NCBI GenBank assembly: GCA_016806645.1
Contig: JACSYO010000199.1
Location: forward strand, 485,001-549,000
Direction of reading: 5' to 3'
DNA from: Ophiodon elongatus
Taxonomy: Eukaryota > Chordata > Actinopteri > Perciformes > Hexagrammidae
Length of the DNA stretch: 64,000 bases
The notes beneath the pieces are model-generated. The model ran no database searches and was not told the origin of the DNA. It saw nothing but the letters and a program-made list of their open reading frames with translations. The number at the start of each line of letters is the position of its first letter. The first letter of the stretch is position 1. The position numbers and the translations under genes are program-made. This document shows positions 39,301 to 52,768 of the stretch, piece by piece.

Positions 39301-42300
39301 GCTGGCAGTGTTCTTGTTCGCGCTCTTCTATTGGGAACTGAAATTTGGTCTGACTGTCCTTGGGTTCCTCTGGATCAAGTTTCTTTGTTTTGAAAAGTTA
39401 TTTAGTGTGCATGCAGGATGTCGAGTTTGGGTAGGTTTTCCATGGGTCCATATCATCTTGGGTCTAGCACTTTAGACCCATGAAGACCTCTACAACTGGG
39501 AGCAACCATCAGAGCAGTTAAGCAGGTTCAGTGCCTTGTTCAAGGGCACTTCAGTAGTAGTTGCTGTGGATTTTCTTGACTAGATTTTCCAATCTGGTTC
39601 AGGGATTGAAACTGGCAAATCTTTAGTCCAAAACCTAATATTCTTGGCAAAATCACCTCTTTTTAACAAGTCATTCAGTCTGTAAGTAATGCAAATAGTA
39701 TTTCACATGTTCAGATTGAAGATCAATCTATTTCTATGGTGTCCAGCATCCAGAGGAAAGTGTCTGTTGGGGTCTTAGCGTCTCAATGAGAAGTGGTCAA
39801 TTTCTATGTTGTCCAGATATGATACAAGCTGTCAAAAGATTTATGTAAAGGGTCCTAATACTTCCTAAAGCATAGATAGTATAGATTTTCTCAATGCGAG
39901 TGCCTCATTCTGTCTTGTATTGTGTTATGACAACCAAAACCATCATTGGAATCAAGTAGAATTATCTGACTCTGTTGTTAGATTGTCTTGTTCAGAACAT
40001 TTTTGATTTATGGACTAAATAATAAACTAAATGACTCAAGATGATACTTTTTCTCTTTCTTTTTCTCTTCTTGCAAAACAGTCATCTGATGTCTGCTGAT
40101 CTCTGCTTCCCAAAGGCATCCCATCTTGCCTCAACAGCGGCCTGATTACGCACAATCCCTCTGAGGTCCCTCCACTTTACTGCGTCACCTCAATATGGAA
40201 CCACACCAGAAAACAGGCTGTCGACACCCTATTTCCTGGTTAACACCCTGCTTAATGCTTATCTGGACAAAATTTGCAGCAGATGGAGAGAGGACGCAAC
40301 CAGAGACATGTAGAACTGACCAATGAGCAGGGAGAGTCCAAGTTCAGGTATTATTGGGAGAAAAACTGGCAGCATGTGGATACCATGCCAAAAGCGAATA
40401 TTTGAACTGAACTGAAATAGATAAGAAAGACGGAGAACTTGAGAAAACAGGAAGTTGACTTAAAAGGCTGGAACTGGATTAAAATTCAAACATTGAAAGC
40501 ATGAGAGGGCCGGAAAAGACTGCAATCAAATCCTTCCTTTGTCACAATTCAAGGCTGCGTGAGGGGAAAATGATCCTATTCAATGTCCTGCGGCACTGAT
40601 TGGTCAAGGAAGAGAAGAGGGGGGATGAACTTAAAAGCTGATCATTGGAAGGTTTACTTGGTTTGTGGCTGAGACTCTTGAAGGGCTTAGGAGTTTTAAA
40701 ACAGCTGTGGTAAAGAGCTGGCAGAGATCATGGCAGCCAAGTGGTGAAAGAGCAGGTAAGGTTGCTACCTCTTTATATACCCTTTTCTAAACAGTCATCT
40801 ACTTTCTCAAAATGACGCTCTCTCTAATGACCTGTCCATATCGTCATTTAGCAATTGCAGAAACAGTCAGGCGAGAGAGGCAATCCATTTAGAAGATTGA
40901 AATGGATTTTGATCAGTCGGGCATGGCTACAGCACAAACACAGAGAAAATCACTGATGCTTTTCATGCTCGAGGTCAATATTTCATCAAGTCAAGTGTTA
41001 CTACATCAAACTGTGTTTGGGGCATTTTTTACTACATTTATAAATGTCTGTTTCCTTTCTATCTGACTCACTGGCTAACCAAACAAAAAATAAATTCAAT
41101 CTATATCTAGTTCAAGCTTTTACAATACATGGTACATGTACATGTACTAATACTCAAGGCCTCAGTATGCTTAAAATGAATAAGGTTGGACTCTTGTTGA
41201 CAGACCAAAAAGACAACAGTGGACCTCTTCTCAGAGGTGGATACAATGTGGATGATAACGCACACTCCTAAAGTCTCTCTTGTATTCAGGGTCTTGCACT
41301 TGCTTCTACAAATGGAAAGTGACAGAAGTAGCTGTTTGAAGAATGAAAAAAGAGAGCTTGAGAGTTCTATGTTCACATCTCTCCACACCTGGCCAATCAC
41401 TGTTGCACATTCTGTTCCTCTCGCAGAGGTGTTTCAGACATCGTTGGGCGATCCGCGAAGCACTTTGTTTAAAGCATGCTGAGGATTTTTCTCAAATTCA
41501 GGGTGATAAGTTTAACATTTCCAGCTTGCTTGGACATGACGTGAACAAACACAATAATTAAGTAATCAACGCTGAGATGGCTGATGAGACAGAGTGAACA
41601 GAGCTACCTGCATATGATCAGATTTGCCCGCCATGAGTTGTTGTTTTCTCACAGAGATAGGGAAGACACGGAACCTAACGGCAGCACTATCTTGGGTGTT
41701 ACATCCTATTTTACGCTTTCAACTTTGACCACATTTGTCAGTGACCTTTCAAAACCCAACCAAGGAGTCTGTAACACAAGATAACATGACCAGTGATGGA
41801 CGATGCCTCAAACCTGGCTTCATAGTTGGGTTCTTCCTGAACTTATTCTCCAAAGGACAACCATCTCCAGTGCATTCTGGAAACTGTGCTTCACTGAAAC
41901 ATAGTCTTTACTGGGCTTGTTGTTTAAATCCCCTGCCACTCACTGCTGTCTTAAACCACAGAGCTCTGTGCTCCACTTTTGGTAAGCACGCCTCATACTG
42001 CTGATACAGTGCAAAGGGCCAAACAGCAAATCCAAGGAAAGAGACTCACACCACTTGACTGACAGGTGATTTCTGGAATAGCAATAAATAAGAGCACAGT
42101 CACAGCAATGAGCCGCTGGGCAACAAAGATAACACAAACAATACACAACGTTTCAATTCAACCTCGGCCAGCTCCAGTTATTGACTCGATACGTCCACCC
42201 AAAGCACAGATCTCACAGCTCTTTGATCTCAACCAAATGTCATGACATTTTGAATGCTCAGTCTCTCTGTTACTGTTTCAAAGTGCAGCCCAGCACTGGT

Positions 42301-45300
42301 AGAGCGGCTGGAAATGGCTTCCATACTGAAACACTGAGGCATTTGATGTAAAAATAACAAAGGATACCAAAGATCTGGGCCTGTATTTATTAAGCATGCT
42401 AAAATCTCTCAGAGGAATTACACTATAGAAAGTTTGATTTCATGTTTTTATTCGTTAGAATGTAACATTATCTTAAATATCATACAATATTAACCTGAAA
42501 CCTTCCTTTCCACTTCTTGAGGAATGAGGTAATGAAAGAGAACAGATGTAAGGGCAAACTTGCCATGAGCAAAAAAAACACAAGACCACTCCACCACTCC
42601 CTACTCGCGTGCACGCACGCACGCAAGCACGCACGCACGCACGCATGCAAACACACACACACACACACACGCACACACACACACACACACTTTATAGGAG
42701 CAGGTGCTTTTAGTCCTGCTTGACGGTCTTCTGCTCAAGAAACTATAGGACCAAATAGTTAGGTGTACACATGATGGCGTGACACAATACTGTAAGAAAT
42801 GGAAGTGGATGATGTAATTTACACACAAACACACACACTGATGTTCTTATGTTCCCGTTGCTCTTCAGACACTGGAACCGGATAGGTGTTTATGAAAGCA
42901 GAGCATGGGAGAGACCACCATGTGATGAGAGAAAAGAGAGAAGGTGAGAGAGAGAGGTTGTTGTTTGTCCCCATAATGCTGCTCTGTTGTCCTGAGGTCA
43001 CAGCAGGAGCTTCCAAGACCCCCTGTCTAAAAGCTTTCTCCTCCTCCTCCTCCTCTCATCCCTCTCTCTGCCCGAGGAGAGTATCCCATGTCCCATCCCT
43101 CCATCTCCGCTGAACAACAGACCGCTTCACTAGAACCACATTCCCCTGCACTGATTTCGACCTGCCCCTCAAATGGTCTCTTTCTCGTCCAATCCTGTCA
43201 ATCTCTCTCTCCCTCATTTCTATTGTTCATGTTCTGCTGTCTTACCTTAACCACTTGCATGCAGGCTAGGTTACATGGACTCCTGTAAAATATATTATTG
43301 AACGGTTATATCAAAAGTAAGATTAGTTTGTTAGTCAGCTAATTTGGCCTCAGCTTTCTGGGAATAAAGGGAGTCATCATTCCTTCAGGATCAGAACATG
43401 GACATGGAGTTTTCTATCAGTACAAGGGGCAACTAGAGAGCATTAGTGCCATTTTTATAAATCACTAGAATCACTTATCCCTGCTTACCATGATTATAAT
43501 GCCACAGATACAATACACATTTTGACACAAGCAAGTGGTTTAAAACAGGACCTCCAAATAACATGAGACTGACCTTATAGCTGCATTTGACAGTAACTGC
43601 ACTCCATGACTTTTCATTGTGACAGGATTTCTGACAATGATTGGTTCAGTGGACACTCCAATCTATCACTGCCGCTCAGGATGACATGATATGGTTATAA
43701 ACACTTTTACAGATGATGTTATGATTTTGAATAAAAACTAATTTCTTAGAAAACATGTCCACATAACTCCTATTAAATATTCAGTGTAGCTAGACGTTAT
43801 TGCATCAGCAATACTTTGTTTTCTTCAAGGCTTTCTTATGCAGTTTGCTGCAGAACAGACTGACCTTTCACTATATAATAGTTTGTTCACAATGAAACAA
43901 AACAGTGCCGGTTCTCTATGTGATGTGTTGGAAATGCTGAAAGTACATAATAACTCCCACTTTCGATTTTGATTGCCGGCTATCACACCAGAGCAGAGCC
44001 TGGGTGTCTCAGGCACTGCTCTCTCCCTTTTCTCATCCTACCTCAACGACCGCACTTACCGGGTAACCTGGAGAGGGTCTGTGTCTGAACCTTGTCCCCT
44101 CACTACTGGGGTCCCTCAGGGTTCCGTCCTGGGTCCCCTCCTCTTCTCTCTGTACACCAACTCTCTTGGCTCTGTCATTCGCTCACATGGCTTTTCCTAC
44201 CACTGCTATGCTGATGACACCCAACTAATCCTTTATTTCCCCAATCTTAAACACAGGTGGCAGCACGAATCTCTGCCTGTCTGACTGACATCTCTCAGTG
44301 GATGTCCGCACACCACCTGAAAATTAACCCTGACAAGACGGAAATACTTTTCCTTCCAGGGAAAGGCTCTCCCACCCACGACCTAACTATCACCTTCGAC
44401 AACTCCGTGTTAGCCCCAACCCTGACTGCTAGGAACCTCGGTGTGACACTCGACAGTCAACGCTCCCTCACTGCCAACATCGCTGCAACAACTCGGTCCT
44501 GTCGGTACATGCTGCACAACATCAGGAGAATCCGTCCACTTCTCACCCAGAAGGCGGCACAGGTTCTGGTACAGGCTCTGGTTATCTGGTCAAAACATTG
44601 GTACTTGCGTACCATGCTGCGAACAGATGGGGTCCAGTCTACATCCAGGACATGGTCAAACCTTACACCTCAGCCCGCTCACTCCGCTCTGCATCTGCCA
44701 ATGGGCTTGTAGCTCCGTCACTGAGCTAAACACTCAACAACATCACCACTGTTCGCTGTCCTGCTCCTAAATGGTGGAATGAGCTCCCCAATGACATCAG
44801 GACAGCAGGAAGTCTCTACATCTTCCGTCGCAAACTAAAAACACATCTCTTCCGACTATATCTGGAATAAAAAAAATAATGTATATATACATCGTAGTAC
44901 TTTAGTAGCACTTAGTTGGCACTTACTTATAGCACTTGGTAGTTTGGCTTTCTTGAAGAAATTGTACTTTCTTGATTCTTGTTGTTCTGGGTTTGAACTC
45001 TCATGGTTGAATCACTTATTGTAAGTCGCTTTGGATAAAAGCGTCTGCTAAATGAATGTAATTTAATCTTTCTTTTTTTCTTTTAGAATCAGGCCTGTAT
45101 AGCTGGTGCTATGTACTAGCGTAAAGACCAACCCTCACACTCAGCTAATTATATCAGCACCCTCATCACAGTTAACACAACCAAATATATGTCACTATAT
45201 GCAGCTGGGAGACTCTCTCAATAAGCAGTGAAATATTTGAAAGAAATGGAAAGCACTTCACAAAATCTTTCCAGCCTTCTGGCCTTCCACCACACGTAAA

Positions 45301-45806
45301 ATGTGTCTTATTTTTCTAAAAACAAAATATTGAAATTCCTAGAAATTCCAAATCAAATGAGTAAGAATGCATTGGTAAACAGTGAAAGCATCTCACAGCA
45401 ATATCAGATATTTGGTCCCATTTCACAGTCCATTGGTTGACACTATTTTGGTCACACAAGGCATAGAGAAGCTCTGTCTTTCTCTGCGTCTCTTTATAAA
45501 GTCTTGTGTTTGCAAAAGGCACACACACTGAAACAGGTCTTACACAAGCACGCAGTACAATGACTGCATGCTTGCACATTAAGTCATGTGACTGAATGAA
45601 GGTATTACGTGTCGAACAAAAAAATTGTATTGGACAACGCTGACATTTCCAAAGGGGAGTGTGTAATCGGTCCTGTAGTTGTGGACAACTTCTAGAAAAG
45701 GAAGCTGTGTGACTTTATTTTAGGCACACAGAGGCAGACCTGAGAGTGAGGGACAATGAACGGATGACCTGCCTGAGGGGGAGGACAGTGAACAGGGAGA
45801 GGTAAA

Positions 45807-45858
<52 letters not shown>

Positions 45859-45872
45859 GAGAGTGAGGTCAA

Positions 45873-45928
<56 letters not shown>

Positions 45929-48900
45929 GCTGAATAGCTAAGCAGGCCCAATAACAGAGCACAAAGTTACACGTGTAACTTTGTACGTGAAAAGGAGCTG
46001 TTCCCAAATCTGTATATACTATTTTAAAAACATTTCTCATGGAACTGCATTAGCAGTGCATAAGATCTGATGACATTTTAATGATCGCTTTGGGGAAATG
46101 GGGTCAATGCTGGAATCTGCTAAATAGAAATTTGAGAAGTATGAAAAATGAAAAATAACTGGAAAAATTATGCTAAATAATTTGAGTAAAACACAGAAAG
46201 AACAACTCATATTTTCACCGGTTCACCTCCCCTGACTGTTGTCTACTGTGGGTTGGACAGTGATTTTGGACAAGTACATTTTACAACCCCACTTCAAACT
46301 ATCCATATACTCAGTTAGAAACGCTGGCTGTTCTATAGTCTCCAACTTCTCTGCTTACATTGTTGTATACATTTCACAAGCTTTTTCTTTTTTTTTAAAT
46401 TTGTGTCAAAGAAACCAAATTGTGTCTAATTCAGCTTCTCATCTTTTGTACTGATGATTCAACAGAAAGTTTAATTTACATCCAAGCATTTGCAGTTTTC
46501 TCTAAAAAGTGACTTTTACTTCCATATCGCTAAAATGAGCTCTCCCACTTTGCAAATCTATTATCTGAGACTTTTATTGTCTGTTTAAACTGTTTATAAA
46601 GAGGAATAGCACTTCACCTGATTGTTTAGAATGTGTTTGAGGGACAAAGTGGACGTTACAGTTACCACAGAGTATTTCTACTGTACTGTTACCTCCAGGA
46701 CTTTTCCAGTGATGTACTTCTTGCAGCTCTCACACTGGATGCCAAACATGGCGTGGTAGTCCATCTCACAGAAGGGGATTCCATCCCTGATAGAACAACA
46801 CAGGACAAGTCATCATCTCAGAGCATCAGATACACTTCACACCTGTCAGGAGACAGCTCAGAGACTAAAGGAAGGCGCTGGGTGGAGCTCCTGCATGATG
46901 ACCCAATTATATTTCAATCATTCGTAAAAAATGTAAACACCAAATAAAAGTACAACTGCCATAATTTACTATCTCTAGCAGCCTATTATTGCAATATTAA
47001 TCTGAGGATGGCTGTTGCTTTGCTTAATAAATGTGAATACATTCTGTCAAAATATACATTGGTTTCTTAGATCGTCTCAGCAGTATCTAGTCTGTTTTAT
47101 TTGTAGTCCAGTTGGATTTTGTGCTGGAAAATGAAACCGTGAGAGAGCACAACATTTTATTTCCTATCAAATAAATGTTCCTTTATTTAAATACTGCACA
47201 GGTAGCACAATATACTATGTCACACAATGCCATTGAATGCAAAATAAATGGCAATTAATTCAGGGATAAAAAACAAAAGGTAGACAGTAGAGATACAAAC
47301 TCAAATACTTATCATAAAACTAACCACACGCTAGATAAATGATGCAAAGCCTTGAGATAAAGAACATACAGTAAAATGAATGACTAAATTGTAACATCAG
47401 TCCTGATTTACATTACAGGTAGCTGGGGAAGACGGGAACAAATTGGTGTAATGTGTTCAAATCTTTTTTTTTGTTACAAATTTTGATTTTGTTATCAGCT
47501 CCAGGAGCGGAAATCCACTGCTCAACAGGGATGCCCCTGTGGATTTCCTTTTTAGGAGTATCAAAAGTCATAAATGACATAATTCTAGTTAAAATTGCTG
47601 GAAAAAGCTGGACGAATGAAACAGCATATATACAGTATATATATACTCTCTCTCTCTATATATATATAGATATATATAGATATATATAAATATATCTATA
47701 TATAGATATAGATATAGATAAATATCTATCTATATCTATATCTATAGATATAGATATAGATAGATAAAGTGTTTTTACATTGAATCTCAGCTCTGGTGCC
47801 TACTGTCAGCCTCACTTGAGCAAAGATGGAATTTGAACCATCTGATATCGGCTTAACATACAGGATTACTTTGCATAGAAGTCATTTTGTTAATGACGTA
47901 GTTATAGCACTGTATACAGCAGCCAGACTGACTTACTTGCTGATGTACTCGGCATTGAGCACCTTGTTGCAGACTTTACATTTGAAGCAGCCCAGGTGCC
48001 AGTGCTTTTCCAGCGCTACAAGAGACTGTTCATTCTTAAACTCCTTCCCACAGCCGCAGCAGTCTGCAGAGAGATGACATTAGTTTAGTTGAGAATTGAT
48101 GAGAAATGACGATAAAGTTGACTTTTTCTGTATGGGGGAGTTCCTTCTACAGTACTTTGGACAAAATGAACATTGGTCATTTTGGTGTCCTGAGTGGAAT
48201 GACTTAACACAATTTAAGAGATGGAACAAAAGAATTAGGATAATAAGCAGTTTTAAAAAATCATAGTTTGCAGTGTGCAAAAGTCAACTTTTGTCAGTAT
48301 TTATGTTTTAGAGAGACAATCACAGAGAAACAGAGACATAAACAAAGTACTGACTGTGGACAGCCTGTATGGGTGCAGGGCTGTTGGCTGCGAGAGGCTC
48401 GGTACACTTTTGGCAGATACACTCCTTCCCATTAAATGTCACCCGGTCGCCGGCCGGGAACGGCTGCCTGCAAACAGAAAACAGATAGAACATCAGGACA
48501 TCAGTAGGGGGCTTTGACTGATACGGGTTGCGCTTCCCAAAGCTTCCAAAGTCATTCTAAGCCACTGCAACAATATTTAGACCAGCAGCAGCTTTATAAG
48601 GCAGGGTGAGCAAGCTTTCATTGCAGACTGATTATTTAAATCTTCCCTCACCTGAATGAGTACTCAGATACATGAAGTAAAAACAAAAATAATATACTGA
48701 AGACTAGATGTGTTTTTATCATTAAGCAGGGAAATATAATGGACATTTTTAGTAAAAGGAACAGAATGTTGCAATAAGCTGAACAGGACTATCGCCAGTA
48801 CTTTAGAAATTTAGAGTTCAAGTGTATAAATATCAGAGAATGTTTTTTAGCTATATTTCTAAATAATTGTTCTTACATTTTAATGTCTCATTAATGTATT

Positions 48901-51900
48901 TTTTTACTTAAATTGTATTTCATTTTCATTTATTATTTCTGCATTTATTAGTCTTTTATATTAATTTAATTTACTTTTTTAATCAGAAAAAGTTTATGAG
49001 AATATGGCTTGGATTACCCATCATGTGTATAAGTTGTTAAAACCCAAAATTGTTTTTGCTTGAAACAACAAATTCAAATAACAAAGACTCGTCAGCAGAG
49101 TTTTATTGAGTTGAATTTGTATTTGTATGGAAATCCCTGTTCACAAAGGTTTGTGTACCTTTGGTCTAGCGCTACTTGTAATAAAGCTCAGAGCACCATG
49201 GTTAACGGTGTCTAAGTGTGAAGGCATTGAGAAAAGGCATGTCTGTATGTGATGTCTAGGTACTCCAGAACAGGAAAAAAAGGAACAGAGAGAAGATTTG
49301 TCTTCCCTCAAAAGAAAACCAGGACTCAAGATATTTGTAAACAGAAAGTGAATCAATGTCAGCACAGCGATAAGTCAGCAAGATCAGATTTTTTTGAATT
49401 TGTTCACCATTGTTCTTTCTGGGGTTTTTTTGGTATCTAGAGCCACTACCAATTAATTTTGTATAATGGGAAATGGACTGTACTTGTATCGCGCTTTTCT
49501 AGTCTTCTGGCCACTCAAAGCGCTTTAACACTACATGACATCATTCACTCATTCATACACTGATGGGAGGGGCTACCATGCAAGGTGACACCTGCCCACC
49601 AGGAGTAACTAACATTCATACAAGACTGACACACCGTAGGCACACTATGGGAGCAATTTGGGGTTAAGTGTCTTGCCCAAGGACACATCGACATGGACTA
49701 GTGGAGCCGGGGATCGAACCGCCGATCCCCTAAGGACGACCCTGCTCACCACTGAGCCACAGTGTTGTTCAATGGTCAAATGCAGATTGCAAATCACACA
49801 AAATCTCTTTCTGAGAAAATGCAGAGAGGTACATAAGAGTGTGTTAGGAACAAGTGTCATCTGCATAATGTGGAACATCCAAACCAATCCAAACTCTTAC
49901 TAGAAATGGTAAAAAGAAGTGGCTCCATAAACAAACGAGGTACATGCTTGGTCACATTTTGAGACCAAGATTTAAGTGCTTCAGCGTGCACATATTTTGT
50001 TCTTCCCAATGAGCTTCTAACTTTGTGTCTTGTGTTGGTCCCTTTCCTTGTTTCAACATGACCAAAACCTCAAAGCATGCTCCATAAAGAAATGGTTTTC
50101 CAAGTTTGGTACGGAAGAATTTAACTGCCTTGCACGGAACCCTGACCTCAACTCACCCAACACCTTTGAGATGAGCTGCGAGCCAGTCCTTATCATAAGT
50201 GTTGGACCTCATTAATGCTCTTTTGGCTGGATGGGAGCAAATCCCTGCAGCCAGGTTCCATATCTGGTAGAAAGGCTTTCCAAAAGAGTGGAGGGTGTCA
50301 TAGCAGCAGATTAATGCCCATGGTTCCAGAATGAGGTGTTCAACTATCACATATGGCTGTGATGTTTAGGTGTGACCAAGTTTCCAGTGTTGAGAGCTTA
50401 TCTTTTTATGAGACAAAGTGATCCACTATTTTTTACAGAGTTTTCTTGAAGGCAGCATCTAGTAGGCAATTGAAGAACTGCACATTAAGGCACATTGACA
50501 CTGGCTTCAACATTAAGACATGGAAGTTGCTGCTAGAAAATTACTAAATTAATTAATTGATTCATCGTATTTTCATTCACCAGCCAAATACCTTGAGAGA
50601 CAAATGCCATTGTATTGTGAAGAGGGACATTACAACACAATGAAACAATGTTAATGTTTCCTGGCTGTTTGTACGTGCTGCTCCCACACAGCTGCTTCAC
50701 TAAGTACAGAAGGAGTGACGATGCCTTGGCAGAGCAGGGCTCTGACTGGCTGCCACATGCTGCTTCCTACAGCTTGGATATTTGATATTAGAGCTGTTGT
50801 CACACTGTCACAGCCAGCTCCTGAGAGAGGAATACATCCAGGCAGACTGGCTGAGATTATTTTTAATAACTTTGGTGATCCATTATATTTTAATGGTAAA
50901 TAGACTAGCGCTTTTTTTGTCTTCCGACCACTGAAAGCACTTTAACACTACATGTCATCATTCAACCATTCACACCCATTCATACACTGATGGAAGGGGC
51001 TACCATATAAGGTGCCACTCTATCTAACCATTCATACCCAATCACACACCGCAGGCACCACCTGCGAGAGCAATTCTGTGTCTTGCCTAAGGACTAGTGG
51101 AGCAGTGGATCAGCTGTATTTTGTGTTTAGTGCTGACTATGAAATTGTTTCATTTTAACATGCTAAACTAAGATGATGATTCGCAGTAAATCAGCAATAA
51201 ATGACTTGGATGACACCAGAGTATTTGGTCCTTAGATAAGAGAAGAACATCTACGGGGCAGCACACACACTTATGCAGAAGAGGTCCTAAAATGTGCATA
51301 TTTAATGTGGCATACTTTGAAAACACTTTATAAAAAAATCAAAAAACTTTTAATCTTAAAAATAAAAATAAACAGATTTTAAAATCTGAAGTAGTTTAGT
51401 TGTGAGCATACTATTAGAGACTTTGAAATGCTGACATGCTCTACCAACTGGTGTTCTTTTTTAATATAGTGTTTCCACAGTATGGCTCACTAAATAGGCA
51501 CAGTGTGAGTGCTGCCCCTTAGATGCACTTCTCTTGTCCTTTATTGGGCTCTCCCTTCACCACTCTGCCAGTTTGGGAATGTGATTGCGTGAAGCTGTGC
51601 CCCATTGGCTGATATGTTCTGCTCCAGACCTTCTGTACCATATTTAAATGTTGTTTGTAATGTGTTTTAGAATGACCCTGATGGAGGCCACAAGCCAAAA
51701 CACATTGTTCAAACAATACAGTTGTTCCGCATGTCAGCATCATAAAGCTCTTAGGTTAAAGTAGCAATGTCGCCCCTATAGCCTCACAGAGCAGCTAGCA
51801 TAGCTCTAGACTCACAGTCTGGTTTATATGTCAACTTTCCCCCTCTGATCCTTACAGCAGAAAACATTCAATAAACAATACTTGAATGTACCTTGTTACA

Positions 51901-52470
51901 TGATCTTTAGTTTATTTTACTCATCAGTGTCAGGTTTGTTGATTCTGCACAACTATGTGTTGGTTCCATAAACAATTTAATTTGTTTGTATAACTATTTA
52001 CTTGAAACTAAGCTCATGCAGATATAATCTTTATGTGAAACATCAGTGCATCAGAGTTGATGAATGTGTGATCTGACCCTTAGGGTGAAATACAGGCATA
52101 GTGTATGTACAGAAACATGTACAGCTGCAGGTGAGTTGTGAAGCAGCACCTGCAGGCACACAGGCAGAAACACAGACAGTTTCAACAGAGCTGGATTACT
52201 CTTGATGAATTAGGTATAATTAACAATGTGACCATGAGACCCACACACAGCTGAGGGCAGCATTTGCTCTTTTTCTCTCAGCCCTATTTTTATATTCCAC
52301 ACAATAAGCCTCTGTGTTTTGCCGCCACAAAAGCATTATTTGTTATAAGAGGAGCACAGGAGTTTAATGATCACATTACAAACCTCAAACACCACACTGG
52401 AACATGCTGATCTCAGTTCAGTATGGGGATTACCGAGGTATGATAGCACATGCACGCACGCAGGCGCATG

Positions 52471-52510
<40 letters not shown>

Positions 52511-52711
52511 AAAATCACCCCCTGTTCAAAAGACACTTAAAACTATGGGCTAAGTGGCCACACTGACTAACCACAAGGTCAGAATTCCTGCCTAAGAGAA
52601 GCACCCATTACCTTTCTAGGCCTGAGAGACAACACTGGTCATCCACACACATGCACACACACACACACAAATACCACACACACACACGCATGCACGCACA
52701 CGCACACACAA

Positions 52712-52768
<57 letters not shown>

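Larger units (their letters stand above)
37645..46692 (-). other. ablim2: ablim2 intron inside LIM4 (9.0 kb), repeat-rich
   Basis: Contains a retrotransposon 3' end (about 38220-38345), a SINE (about 38696-38957), the second copy of the 144-bp repeat (39729-39872), the L2 LINE relic (43976-45067), and CA/GT and GA microsatellites at 42608-42690 and 45808-45924. No exon was recognised in it. Confidence 0.8.

Noticed and set aside
49690..49765. tRNA gene suggested by ggttcgatcccc and an A-box-like word on the minus strand
   Set aside because: The same sequence recurs with a common non-tRNA tail at six places, so it is the head of a SINE rather than a functional tRNA.
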